Source of the DNA: Bacteroides sp. CAG:1076
GTDB taxonomy: Bacteria; Bacteroidota; Bacteroidia; Bacteroidales; Bacteroidaceae
Direction of reading: 5' to 3'
Assembly (NCBI GenBank): GCA_000436795.1
Contig: HF993201.1
Span: 1-12,455, forward strand
Length of the DNA stretch: 12,455 bases
The notes beneath the pieces are model-generated. The model was not told the DNA's origin and ran no database searches. It worked only from the letters and a program-made list of their open reading frames with translations. Shown here piece after piece: positions 1 through 7,500 of the stretch. Position 1 is the stretch's first letter; each line of letters begins with the position of its first letter. The position numbers and the translations under genes were made by a program.

Positions 1-1015
1 CAATGTCAGAATAAGCCTGTTCCTTGATGTACTGTTCGGCTTCGTCGCGGATGGCGAGCTTGCACAGCGCACTTCTCGGATTGGCCATGTAGATGTCAAA
101 ACGGTTCTGATGGCGGTTCAGTGTCATGATGGCAAGTTTTTCAGGGTCGGACGTAAACTTGATGCGCGGGATATATCCGTCGGAATCCAGCGGCAGATCC
201 ATCTTGCGGGTAACGTGACTCTTGATGTCGTACGTGTGTACGGTAACCTTCGAGTTGACTTCTCCTGCCTTCGGGTACTTATATTCGTACACTCCCGGAT
301 AAGTGGCATACTGGCTCTTTTCGGGCGCCATACCCTTGTACCACGGGAAGCTGTACATCGGCACCTGACTCTCGTCGAAGCGGATATACGCAATCATCTT
401 GCTGTCGGCACTGAAGTCGAACGCACGGTTGAAAGAAAACTCTTCCTCGTACACCCAGTCGGGAATACCGTTCAGCACCTTATTATATTCGCCATCCTTG
501 GTGACCTGCGATTCACTGTTGCCAAACAGCAGCTTGACCAGAAAAATATTGTTGTTGCGGACGAAAGCCACCTGAAATCCGTCGGGCGAGAAAAGCGGCA
601 CCTGCTGCGGTCCGTTTTTCGAAAGCGGTTCCATCTTGTTGTTTCTTACATTAAAGATGTAATATTCGGCAGTAAACGAATGGCGGTAGATAGGTTTTGT
701 TGCCGTCTGGATTAGAATCAGCTTCTCATCGGGCGACATGATGTAGTCGTCGAACGTCTTGACCGGACAATCTCTTGCCGTGGCTACGTCGAACACCGTT
801 CCAACCTCTTTACCCGTCTTGAACGAGTATTTCACGATACGCTTCTTGTCAGCACTTATTTGCGTATAAAACTCACCGTCCAGCATCGGCTTGATGCCGT
901 AGATGTTTTGTGCACGATAGGTACCTTGTGCCACATCCTGCAGGCTGACCTTGCGCTGTGCCTGCACTCCGATGACGAAAGCCAGCAGGCAGAATAATGC
1001 AATCAGTTTTTTCAT
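1..1015 (-). CDS. Dipeptidyl peptidase IV (S9B family), N-terminal part, cut by window edge
   Basis: Serine exopeptidase that removes X-Pro or X-Ala dipeptides from peptide N-termini, expected in the periplasm. Only 338 codons are present; the frame stays open to the left edge, and the family is usually about 700-760 residues, so the C-terminal alpha/beta-hydrolase domain with the catalytic Ser-Asp-His lies outside. A hydrophobic signal peptide covers residues 1-19 with probable cleavage after VQA. The rest is the eight-bladed propeller. The diagnostic DWVYEEE motif is at residues 186-192; in DPP-IV its glutamate pair binds the substrate's free amino terminus. A YPKAG motif follows further on, as in mammalian DPP4. 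The start at 1013-1015 is the only one that gives a signal peptide, and a good -7 box lies 45 bp upstream. It is transcribed divergently from the fimbrial genes. Assignment to DPP-IV rather than another S9 peptidase rests on the double-Glu motif. Confidence 0.93.
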   Translation of the reverse strand, partial: MKKLIALFCLLAFVIGVQAQRKVSLQDVAQGTYRAQNIYGIKPMLDGEFYTQISADKKRIVKYSFKTGKEVGTVFDVATARDCPVKTFDDYIMSPDEKLILIQTATKPIYRHSFTAEYYIFNVRNNKMEPLSKNGPQQVPLFSPDGFQVAFVRNNNIFLVKLLFGNSESQVTKDGEYNKVLNGIPDWVYEEEFSFNRAFDFSADSKMIAYIRFDESQVPMYSFPWYKGMAPEKSQYATYPGVYEYKYPKAGEVNSKVTVHTYDIKSHVTRKMDLPLDSDGYIPRIKFTSDPEKLAIMTLNRHQNRFDIYMANPRSALCKLAIRDEAEQYIKEQAYSDI

Positions 1016-1059
1016 TGTGTAGATATGCTTGTTTTTATTATCAGTCATGCTTACCAGAG

Positions 1060-1067
1060 CAAAGGTA
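1060..1067 (-). promoter_or_regulatory. Bacteroidales -7 promoter box for the DPP-IV gene
   Basis: Read on the minus strand this is TACCTTTG, an exact match to the Bacteroidales consensus TAnnTTTG, preceded by a T-run and lying 45 bp upstream of the DPP-IV start codon. I see no convincing -33 TTTG at the usual 19-21 bp spacing, so only the -7 element is supported. No Shine-Dalgarno sequence precedes the start, which is typical of the phylum. Confidence 0.6.
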
Positions 1068-1219
1068 TAAAAAAATGTAATCTCCGTTTCTTGCCTTGCG
1101 TTGAAAAATACCGATTGCAGCGGTTTTCATGTTCTCTTCACACTTTTTAATAGGAAGAGCCGGAAAATGAGACCGATAATATGGTCTGCATCGGAAGCTT
1201 TATCGTTTATACTGAACTC

Positions 1220-1250
1220 TTTGTGCAAAAAATATAATTATTTGTACAAA
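1220..1250. repeat. 31-bp near-palindrome upstream of the fimbrial genes
   Basis: Two 14-bp arms (1220-1233 and 1237-1250) are inverted copies with 2 mismatches around a 3-bp centre (ATA). Each arm also contains a smaller TTTGTnCAAA palindrome. With almost no G/C, it is a poor RNA terminator and better suited to be a protein-binding site. Its role is unknown. Confidence 0.45.
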
Positions 1251-1299
1251 ATTTCTGAAAACAAAAAGAGGTTTGCTTTGTTATATATGCATGTTTATA

Positions 1300-1321
1300 A
1301 CTATTTATTGAAGTAAATAGT
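1300..1321. repeat. Perfect 8-bp inverted repeat with 6-nt loop
   Basis: ACTATTTA at 1300-1307 and TAAATAGT at 1314-1321 are exact reverse complements separated by TTGAAG. It lies about 220 bp upstream of the DUF3575 start. It could be an operator half-site pair, a weak RNA hairpin, or chance in A/T-rich DNA. Confidence 0.35.
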
Positions 1322-1541
1322 CGTGTGTTTGAATTTTTATGCAATTATTATTAATGAAGAAAAAGAGAGAATTTCGTTTTTTTGATATGCAGTTTGTTAT
1401 TGTATGTATTGATAAGGCTTCGAAAAAAGAGAGTTTAATTTTATGAGGGGGTATTCTTTGAGAGCAGAAGATACAGCAATTCAGATAGAGAAAACATTTT
1501 TTTTGATTCGGGTGTCTGTGTGTCAGGTAATACAAATTTTT

Positions 1542-2240
1542 ATGACAAAATTGTTTGTCTGGATTGGTATATTGATTACTTTCCTGACATTGCCTTTGCA
1601 AGCCCGGGTAACTTCCGACTCTGTAAACCTGAGTAAGGGAACTGTCATTCTATCTCATCCCGTGTCTGAAAAACGGGCGTTTGCTACTTCTTTGGAAGAA
1701 GATATTTTTAACCGCCGTTTCACTCCTTGGTCTGTCAAGACAAACCTGCTGTATGATGCCTTGCTGACACCCTCGCTCGAAATAGAGTATCGCATCAGCA
1801 AGCATTGGTCTGTTGGGCTGGAAGGAGCTTTGGCAAGCTGGAGCAACGCAGGTCGCCACAAATATTATCACCTTGCCTTTATCAGTCCTGAGGCGCGTTA
1901 TTGGTTTCAGGCTCCGGAACGCCGGAAAGGACATTACGTCGGTTTGTTTGCAGGTGGTGGCTGGTACGATTTGCAGAACGGAGGACGCGGTTACAGAGGC
2001 GAAGGTAAGTTTGCCGGAGTAAGCTACGGCTACCAGTTTCCGGTAGGCAACTATTTTTCGTTCGAGGCTGGCGTTGGCATAGGATATCTGAATACCACTT
2101 ACGACGAATATCTGCCGGTGGATAAAGATTATGTCTATCAGCAGACCAGCAAGATTAATTACATCGGCCCGTTGAAGTTGAAATTCGCATGGGTATGGCA
2201 CATCGGACGATGCTTTGAAAAGAAGGGAGGTAACGCATGA
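1542..2240 (+). CDS. DUF3575 outer-membrane beta-barrel-type protein, first gene of fimbrial module
   Basis: A 232-residue exported protein that fits the DUF3575 family of Bacteroidales, often found with fimbrillin genes; its biochemical role is not established. The frame opens at 1443, but the ATG at 1542 is preferred because it puts a classic signal peptide at the N-terminus (MTKLFVW..., cleavage probably after LQA near residue 21); the 33 extra residues would precede it without function. The family hallmark PWSVKTNLLYDALLTPSLE is followed by alternating hydrophobic and aromatic strands (WSVGLEGAL, YVGLFAGGGWYD, FSFEAGVGIGY, LKLKFAWVW), consistent with a small beta-barrel. Its stop overlaps the next start by 4 bp (ATGA), implying translational coupling. 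It may be an outer-membrane partner of the downstream lipoproteins, but this comes from gene order only. Confidence 0.82.
   Translation: MTKLFVWIGILITFLTLPLQARVTSDSVNLSKGTVILSHPVSEKRAFATSLEEDIFNRRFTPWSVKTNLLYDALLTPSLEIEYRISKHWSVGLEGALASWSNAGRHKYYHLAFISPEARYWFQAPERRKGHYVGLFAGGGWYDLQNGGRGYRGEGKFAGVSYGYQFPVGNYFSFEAGVGIGYLNTTYDEYLPVDKDYVYQQTSKINYIGPLKLKFAWVWHIGRCFEKKGGNA
2226..2230 (+). promoter_or_regulatory. Strong Shine-Dalgarno (GGAGG) inside the end of the DUF3575 gene
   Basis: GGAGG ends 6 nt before the ATG at 2237 and supports that start with its 4-bp overlap. Bacteroidales genes rarely use such a strong site, so it probably secures re-initiation of the coupled second gene. Confidence 0.5.
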
Positions 2241-3256
2241 GAACCGCGACGATGATGTATTGTGTCGTCGCCCTGCTTCTGGTAGTATGTACCGGTTGCC
2301 GGAAAGACTTGTGCTATCATCACGATGATCATAGTTTGGCGGTAAAGCTATACGCAGTATCCACTTGGACGCAAGATTGGGAGCGTACATACGGTTATAA
2401 CTGGAAAGAGTCGTGGCTCGATGAATTTCGTTATACCTACGATGCCCTCCGTCCCGATAAAGCCGGAGGTATTAAAGCCATAGCGTATGGCAGCGATGAC
2501 TATTACGGAGAATTGAATCTTCCTGCCGAAGGAGGAAAGTTGCCAGTGCGTGAGGGAAAACATGCCGTTTTGCTGTATAATAACGATACGGAATACATCG
2601 TATTCGACGGGCTGTCGGCTTCCACATCGGCAACGGCTACTACACGTACACTTTCTCGTGCCAGTCTGGGAGCGTTGCATAAAGGTGAACGTACTATCAA
2701 TCAGCCCGACCAGCTCTATGCGTATTACATGGAGGAATGTACCGGCGAAAAGACACTCGAGAAAGTGGAACTTCCTGTGACAATGCATCCGCTGACTTAT
2801 ACCTATCTGATACGGTATAAATTTTCGAAGGGATTGAAATACGTGGCACTTACCCGTGGAGCACTGGCTGGTATGGCGGAAAAAGTTTATTTGAACGACG
2901 GACGCACAGGAAGTGAAACGGCTACTATCCTTTTCGATTGCAGTCAGACTGATTTCGGGGCGGATGTGTGCATGAAGTGTTTCGGTGTACCGAACTATCC
3001 GGGCGACCATTACACGCGTGCCGATGGTACTCCGGCGTATTATACGCTTAACCTTGAAGTCCGACTGAATAACGGAAAGGTACTGAATTATGAGTTTGAC
3101 GTGACCGACCAGGTGAATGCTCAGCCTCGTGGCGGTGTCATTACGGTAGACGGAATCGAAGTAGACGATGAGGACGGCATGGCAGGTTCCGGCGGATTCG
3201 ACGTCACGGTAGATGGATGGGGAGATTATATGGATATACCTCTGCCGTTAGGATAA
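2237..3256 (+). CDS. DUF5119-type surface lipoprotein of the fimbrial module
   Basis: A 339-residue predicted lipoprotein. The N-terminus has a hydrophobic stretch ending in VCTGC, so Cys21 is the likely lipidated residue and the mature chain begins CRKDLCYHHDD, which is characteristic of DUF5119 proteins as I recall the family. The rest is rich in beta-strand-like alternation, with a Ser/Thr-rich stretch at about residues 126-143 and an acidic, Gly-rich C-terminus (VDDEDGMAGSGG). It has no enzyme motif. Known neighbours of this family are fimbrillins, so an anchor, tip or accessory subunit of a surface fibre is a reasonable inference, not shown here. The start overlaps the DUF3575 stop and is preceded by GGAGG (2226-2230), a strong Shine-Dalgarno uncommon in this phylum. 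In-frame ATGs at codons 6 and 7 are alternatives. Confidence 0.75.
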   Translation: MRTATMMYCVVALLLVVCTGCRKDLCYHHDDHSLAVKLYAVSTWTQDWERTYGYNWKESWLDEFRYTYDALRPDKAGGIKAIAYGSDDYYGELNLPAEGGKLPVREGKHAVLLYNNDTEYIVFDGLSASTSATATTRTLSRASLGALHKGERTINQPDQLYAYYMEECTGEKTLEKVELPVTMHPLTYTYLIRYKFSKGLKYVALTRGALAGMAEKVYLNDGRTGSETATILFDCSQTDFGADVCMKCFGVPNYPGDHYTRADGTPAYYTLNLEVRLNNGKVLNYEFDVTDQVNAQPRGGVITVDGIEVDDEDGMAGSGGFDVTVDGWGDYMDIPLPLG

Positions 3257-3270
3257 CGGTCGGATAGTTT

Positions 3271-3301
3271 ATTGAATAGCAATAGAACAGTAATATATTT
3301 T
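3271..3301 (+). promoter_or_regulatory. Possible internal promoter before the fimbrillin gene
   Basis: ATTG at 3271-3274 and TATATTTT at 3294-3301 are separated by 19 bp and resemble the Bacteroidales TTTG and TAnnTTTG elements, with one mismatch in each. They lie in the 72-bp gap before the fimbrillin gene, which suggests extra transcription of the structural subunit. The local sequence is very A/T-rich, so the match could be chance. Confidence 0.3.
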
Positions 3302-3328
3302 TTAATTTAAACATTTAATTTTTTTAAG

Positions 3329-4264
3329 ATGAGAAAAAGTTTATTTTTATTGGGGGTAACTGTAGTAACGTTGTCGAGCTGTACACAGAATGAGGTGCTT
3401 GAAGTGGCAGGCAGTAACAAAGCTATCGGGTTTGATGCTTTTGTAAATAAAAGTGTAAGAGCGGATATCACAACAGAAAACATCAATCATTTTAAGGTAT
3501 TTGGTGGATACGACGGCAACTATACAAATGTATTCAATGATGAAAAGGTGAGCGGCAGCAAAGGTTCCTGGACTTACGATAATACCCAGTATTGGACGAA
3601 CGGAAAGACTTATACTTTCCAAGCGTATGCACCGGAAGGAGCTACGGCTTCGGCGACAGCAAACGGTGTGAACTTTACAAACTTTGTTGCCGACGGAGCA
3701 ACTGACCTTTTGGTATCTGCTGTAAAAACGGTATCGGAAGTCAATACTTCATCGGAACCGGAAACTGTCCAGTTTTCTTTCCGTCATGTGTTGTCTAAAA
3801 TAAAGTTCACATTCTCTACTACGCTGAATAATGTGAATATTGCTATCTCCGACTTAAAGATCAATCAGGTGCCCGATACGGGTAATTATACCAACAGCGG
3901 TTCTACCGGATCGTGGGGTTCTCCGAGCGGTACGAAAGATTATGATCTGACGGTTGCGGAAGAGGTAACCAAGAGCGATGCAAAATCGAGTACAGAAGTG
4001 ATTGTGATGCCTCAAACATTTTCAGTAGGGCTGTCGGTTTCATTTAAAGTAACAGTTACCGGTGGATTATCGCTGACAGCCGATCATACCGTGACACTGC
4101 CTACTACAGCATGGGAAGAAGGTAAATGTTACAATTACAAGGCTGAGCTGACTCCCGAGAATATCGATCCGCTGAACCCGTTGAAGCCTGTTCAGTTTGG
4201 CGATCCCAGTGTAAGTGGTTGGGAGCCGTTTACAGATGATGAGGTTACCGTTGCTCAACCCTAA
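3329..4264 (+). CDS. Fimbrillin-family lipoprotein (Mfa-like, type V pilus-type subunit)
   Basis: A 311-residue exported lipoprotein of the fimbrillin superfamily. The signal sequence ends in the lipobox LSSC with Cys18 as the lipidation site. The mature N-terminus carries the family's first strand (AIGFDAFVNKSVRA, residues 32-45), followed by the Ser/Thr/Gly-rich beta-sandwich with FRHVLSKIKFTF in mid-protein, a segment typical of this family. The C-terminus has the pattern PVQFGDPSVSGWEPF and a short hydrophobic tail, which in type V pili forms the donated strands. In FimA-type pilins a trypsin-like protease removes the first strand after an Arg; Arg44 is in the right place, but this is inference. 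It is the last gene of the module, 72 bp after DUF5119 and 37 bp before a strong terminator. It could be a structural or a tip/minor subunit; the length does not decide this. Confidence 0.85.
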   Translation: MRKSLFLLGVTVVTLSSCTQNEVLEVAGSNKAIGFDAFVNKSVRADITTENINHFKVFGGYDGNYTNVFNDEKVSGSKGSWTYDNTQYWTNGKTYTFQAYAPEGATASATANGVNFTNFVADGATDLLVSAVKTVSEVNTSSEPETVQFSFRHVLSKIKFTFSTTLNNVNIAISDLKINQVPDTGNYTNSGSTGSWGSPSGTKDYDLTVAEEVTKSDAKSSTEVIVMPQTFSVGLSVSFKVTVTGGLSLTADHTVTLPTTAWEEGKCYNYKAELTPENIDPLNPLKPVQFGDPSVSGWEPFTDDEVTVAQP

Positions 4265-4301
4265 TCTGTCAAATGATTCAGATAAATAATAAACGATAAA
4301 T

Positions 4302-4335
4302 AAAAGCGTGCAACTCGTTGAGCTGCACGCTTTTT
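4302..4335 (+). terminator. Intrinsic terminator after the fimbrial module
   Basis: AAAAGCGTGCAACTC and GAGCTGCACGCTTTT form a 15-bp stem with one mismatch and a 3-nt loop, ending in a five-T run. The A-run before the stem would give some bidirectional activity. It lies 37 bp after the fimbrillin stop and separates the module from the HTCS gene. Confidence 0.88.
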
Positions 4336-4487
4336 GTGTGTATAGGGCTATCGTCTGAACCTCTCAGACCATTTCGATTATGCTGGCTTTGAAGGATCGG
4401 CAAGTCATCTTAATGCTTTGTGTAGCTTCTCAGAATAAACGTTTAATGTAATATGGCAAATTCATTTTTTAGTTATAAACTTTCTTA

Positions 4488-4495
4488 TAACTTTG
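4488..4495 (+). promoter_or_regulatory. -7 promoter box of the HTCS gene
   Basis: TAACTTTG matches TAnnTTTG exactly and lies 28 bp before the HTCS start codon, which predicts a short leader. A T-run (4465-4470) stands where the -33 TTTG would be but does not match it well. An AGGAG site at 4514-4518, 5 nt from the ATG, is an unusually good Shine-Dalgarno for this phylum and fixes the start at 4524. I see nothing else in 4336-4487. Confidence 0.6.
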
Positions 4496-4523
4496 TCCCT
4501 GCGTAAAAACGACAGGAGTTTGT

Positions 4524-7500
4524 ATGAGAAACACTTTATATTTGATTATATCGTATATACTGCTTGGCTTTTTTCCGGCGGCTGCACAGGGACTTATCAA
4601 TGTGAAGCACTATTCGGTAAAGGACGGTATGTCGCAGAATACAGTGCAGAGTATCTTACAGGATGAGAAGGGGTATCTGTGGATGGCAACGTGGAACGGA
4701 CTGGAAAAGTTTGACGGATATACCTTTAAGAACTATAAGTCGTATCCAACGGACAGAGTCAAGTTGCAATACAACCGTCTGGTAAATCTGGTTCTTGCAG
4801 GAAATGAAATGCTGGTTTGCCAGAGTTACGACCGGCGAATATACTTGTTTGATACCCGTAAAGAATGTTTTGAGGATGTCTTCGCCTATCATCCCGACGT
4901 AAAGCTGTGTACTGCGGCATCGGATATTTTTGCCTTGTCGAACGGTACGCTGTGGGTTACGAGCGATAACGGAGATCTGTGGCGGATAGATTGTTATAGA
5001 TATAAGGAAAAAGGTGGACTCGTTTATTTCCCGGCTGCTTCATCTTCACGCCGTACAGTCTATAAGGTAGCACTTGATACACAGAAAAGAGAGTGGGTAC
5101 TGACGGATAAAGGATACTTTGTTTATGGCAATAAATCTCTGAAAGGAGATGAGGTTTACCGTTATGCTGCAAGTGCCGGAAAGAGTTTCTTTATAGCCGG
5201 TACGTCCGGCAGACTCATGGAGTATGTAGACGGAAGTGGGCTTCGTCCTGTTGTCCTGCCTGATGAGGCGGAAAGTATCTGTCAGCTCTTTCCGCTTGCC
5301 GACGGACGGCTGGGAGTAGTCTGCAAGCGGGGATTGGTTATGTACGATCCACAGAAAAAGCAGGTTACACATTTTATACTTGGCAAAGGACAGGAAGACT
5401 TTCAGCCTTCTTGTATTTTTCAGGATTCCAAAGGAAATATCTGGATGCAGAATGGCCGGGAACATATCGTCAGGATAGATAAAAAAGGTATGCAGGCTGC
5501 ATTTCTCGATTACCCTCGTCGCCGGGATGGAGAACTGGGATTCAGTTTTATTCACGAAGATGAATACGGACATATCTGGGCTTTTCCGACTGATGGCTTT
5601 TTCTGTTATTATAATCCGAAGCAAAATAAGTTTCAGCAGAGCTATGTGCTGACGGAAGCTGCCAGAAGTATGTATGAAGGGATTAACCGCGGTTTTTATG
5701 TAGATAATCATAAGAATGTGTGGCTGGCACAGGGAGGAGGCGTAGACCGGATTACTTTCCCGAATACAAATTTTGAATATATTGGAGCGTCCAGTACGGA
5801 AGTTAGAGGACTTTATATCGATTCACACGAACGGGTATGGATGGCAAGGAAAGATGGAATAGTGGAAGTTTACGACAAGTATCTTGACTATTGCGGCAAT
5901 CTGGACAGTAAAGGGCGAATTGTAAAAGACCGCTCGGTTGTGTTTGGAGCCAATGTCTATGCTTTCTTTGAAGATAACCGGGGAAACTTCTGGATAGGGA
6001 GTCGCGGACACGGCTTGTTTGTGGGAAAGCCTGCCGCTGGAGGATATGCACTGAAACAGTATCGGGTAGAGCAGAATAATCCGGACGGGATAAATAGTAA
6101 TGCTGTGTACTCGATAGCACAGGACCGATTCGGACATATCTGGGTAGGAACCTATGGAGGTGGATTGAATCTTGCCACAGGCAGTCCGGATGACTTGCAT
6201 TTTATGAATGTAGCCAACAGGCTGAAGAAAAATTATCCGCAGGGTAAATGCATGCGTGTGCGCAGCATTTGTCCGCTTTCGAATGATGTTACGCTGGTAG
6301 GTACAACCGACGGACTGATTTCATTCTCTTCACGGTTCAGCAACCCCGAGGATATTCGCTTTTATCTGAACTATTGTGAGGCAAACCGTGAAAACAGCCT
6401 GAGTGATAATGATGTGATGCATGTAATGGAAACATCGGCCGGGGAAGTGTATATCACTACGTGCAGCGGAGGTATCAGTCGGGTGCCGCTCGACGGGCTT
6501 CTGTCGGATAAAATTGATTTTTTCCATTATAACAAGATAAACGGTCTTCCTTCGGACATTGCCTTTGCCATGGTGGAAGATAATAAAAAGAGGTTATGGA
6601 TTACCTTCGAGAACATTATTTGTAAGTTTTCTCCGGCACATCCTGATTTCGAGGTGTATAATCACTTTAATGTCAATTCAAACCTTATTCTGTCTGAAGT
6701 TCCTCCGGTGGTGGACCGTTCGGGCAATATGTATGTGGGATGCAATGAAGGAGCTTTGCGTATCAACCTGAATGAATTGAAGAAGAGTACATATGTACCG
6801 AATATTGCATTTACCGGATTGAGCGTACAACGTCGTGGAGGGATTTCTGTCATCAATTCACTGATGAATGATTCGATTACACTGGAGGCTGACGAACGGA
6901 ATATTACCGTTTCCTTTGCTGCGCTCGATTTCACGAAACCGTCTTATCTGGAGTATGCTTATCGTATAAAAAATTTAGGCAGCGACTGGATTTATATCGG
7001 CAAGAACCATTCGGTCAGTCTGGTAAACTTGTCGGCAGGCGATTTTGACCTGGAAGTGAAGTCCAGTAACAGTGACGGTGTATGGACGGACAATGTGAGT
7101 GTGCTGCATATTCATGTTGAACCTACGTTTTGGGAAACCGGATGGGCGTGGGTGATTTATATTGCTTCTTTCCTGTTGGCTCTGGCTGTGGTATCGGGCA
7201 TTATCGTCTACATTTGGGGGTTGCGGAAGAAGATTGGATTCGAAAAGCAGCTTACTCAAATGAAATTACGTTTCTTTACCGATATATCGCATGAGCTTCG
7301 TACGCCGCTTACGCTGATTGAAGGACCGATTGAGGAGGTTATAGAACGGGAAAAACTTTCGGAGGAAGGTAAAGAGAATATGCAGGTTGCCAAACGAAAT
7401 ACGGAACGTATGTTGCAGCTTATCAATCAGTTGCTCGATTTCCGCAAAATACAGAATAATAAAATGAAACTGTATATCGAGCAGGTGGATATCGTTGCTC

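Larger units (their letters stand above)
1068..1541. other. A/T-rich intergenic region between divergent DPP-IV and fimbrial genes
   Basis: About 470 bp without a supported gene. A 71-codon plus-strand ORF (1101-1316) and a minus-strand ORF (1305-1601) have no signal peptide, family motif or credible start context, and their composition follows the local A/T richness. The region holds two dyad symmetries (1220-1250 and 1300-1321) and presumably the promoter of the DUF3575 gene, but I could not place a convincing TAnnTTTG box for it. The frame of the DUF3575 gene extends upstream to an ATG at 1443, but that extension would bury the signal peptide. Confidence 0.55.

Noticed and set aside
110..715. 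201-codon plus-strand ORF antisense to the DPP-IV gene
   Set aside because: The minus-strand frame carries the DPP-IV signal peptide and DWVYEEE motif; the plus frame has no family features.
1101..1316. 71-codon plus-strand ORF in the intergenic region
   Set aside because: Lys/Asn/Tyr-rich as expected from A/T-rich DNA, no start context or homologous motif, and it overlaps the palindromic elements.
1443..1541. Upstream start that would add 33 residues to the DUF3575 protein
   Set aside because: The added residues would precede an otherwise perfect signal peptide, so the ATG at 1542 is preferred.
1650..2390. 246-codon minus-strand ORF across the DUF3575/DUF5119 junction
   Set aside because: Shadow of two well-supported genes; no signal peptide, motif or promoter, and its composition is typical of antisense reading.
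4302..4335. Inverted repeat considered as a mobile-element end or invertible-promoter arm
   Set aside because: Short loop, G/C-rich stem and a T-run make it an ordinary intrinsic terminator; no partner copy is seen elsewhere in the window.
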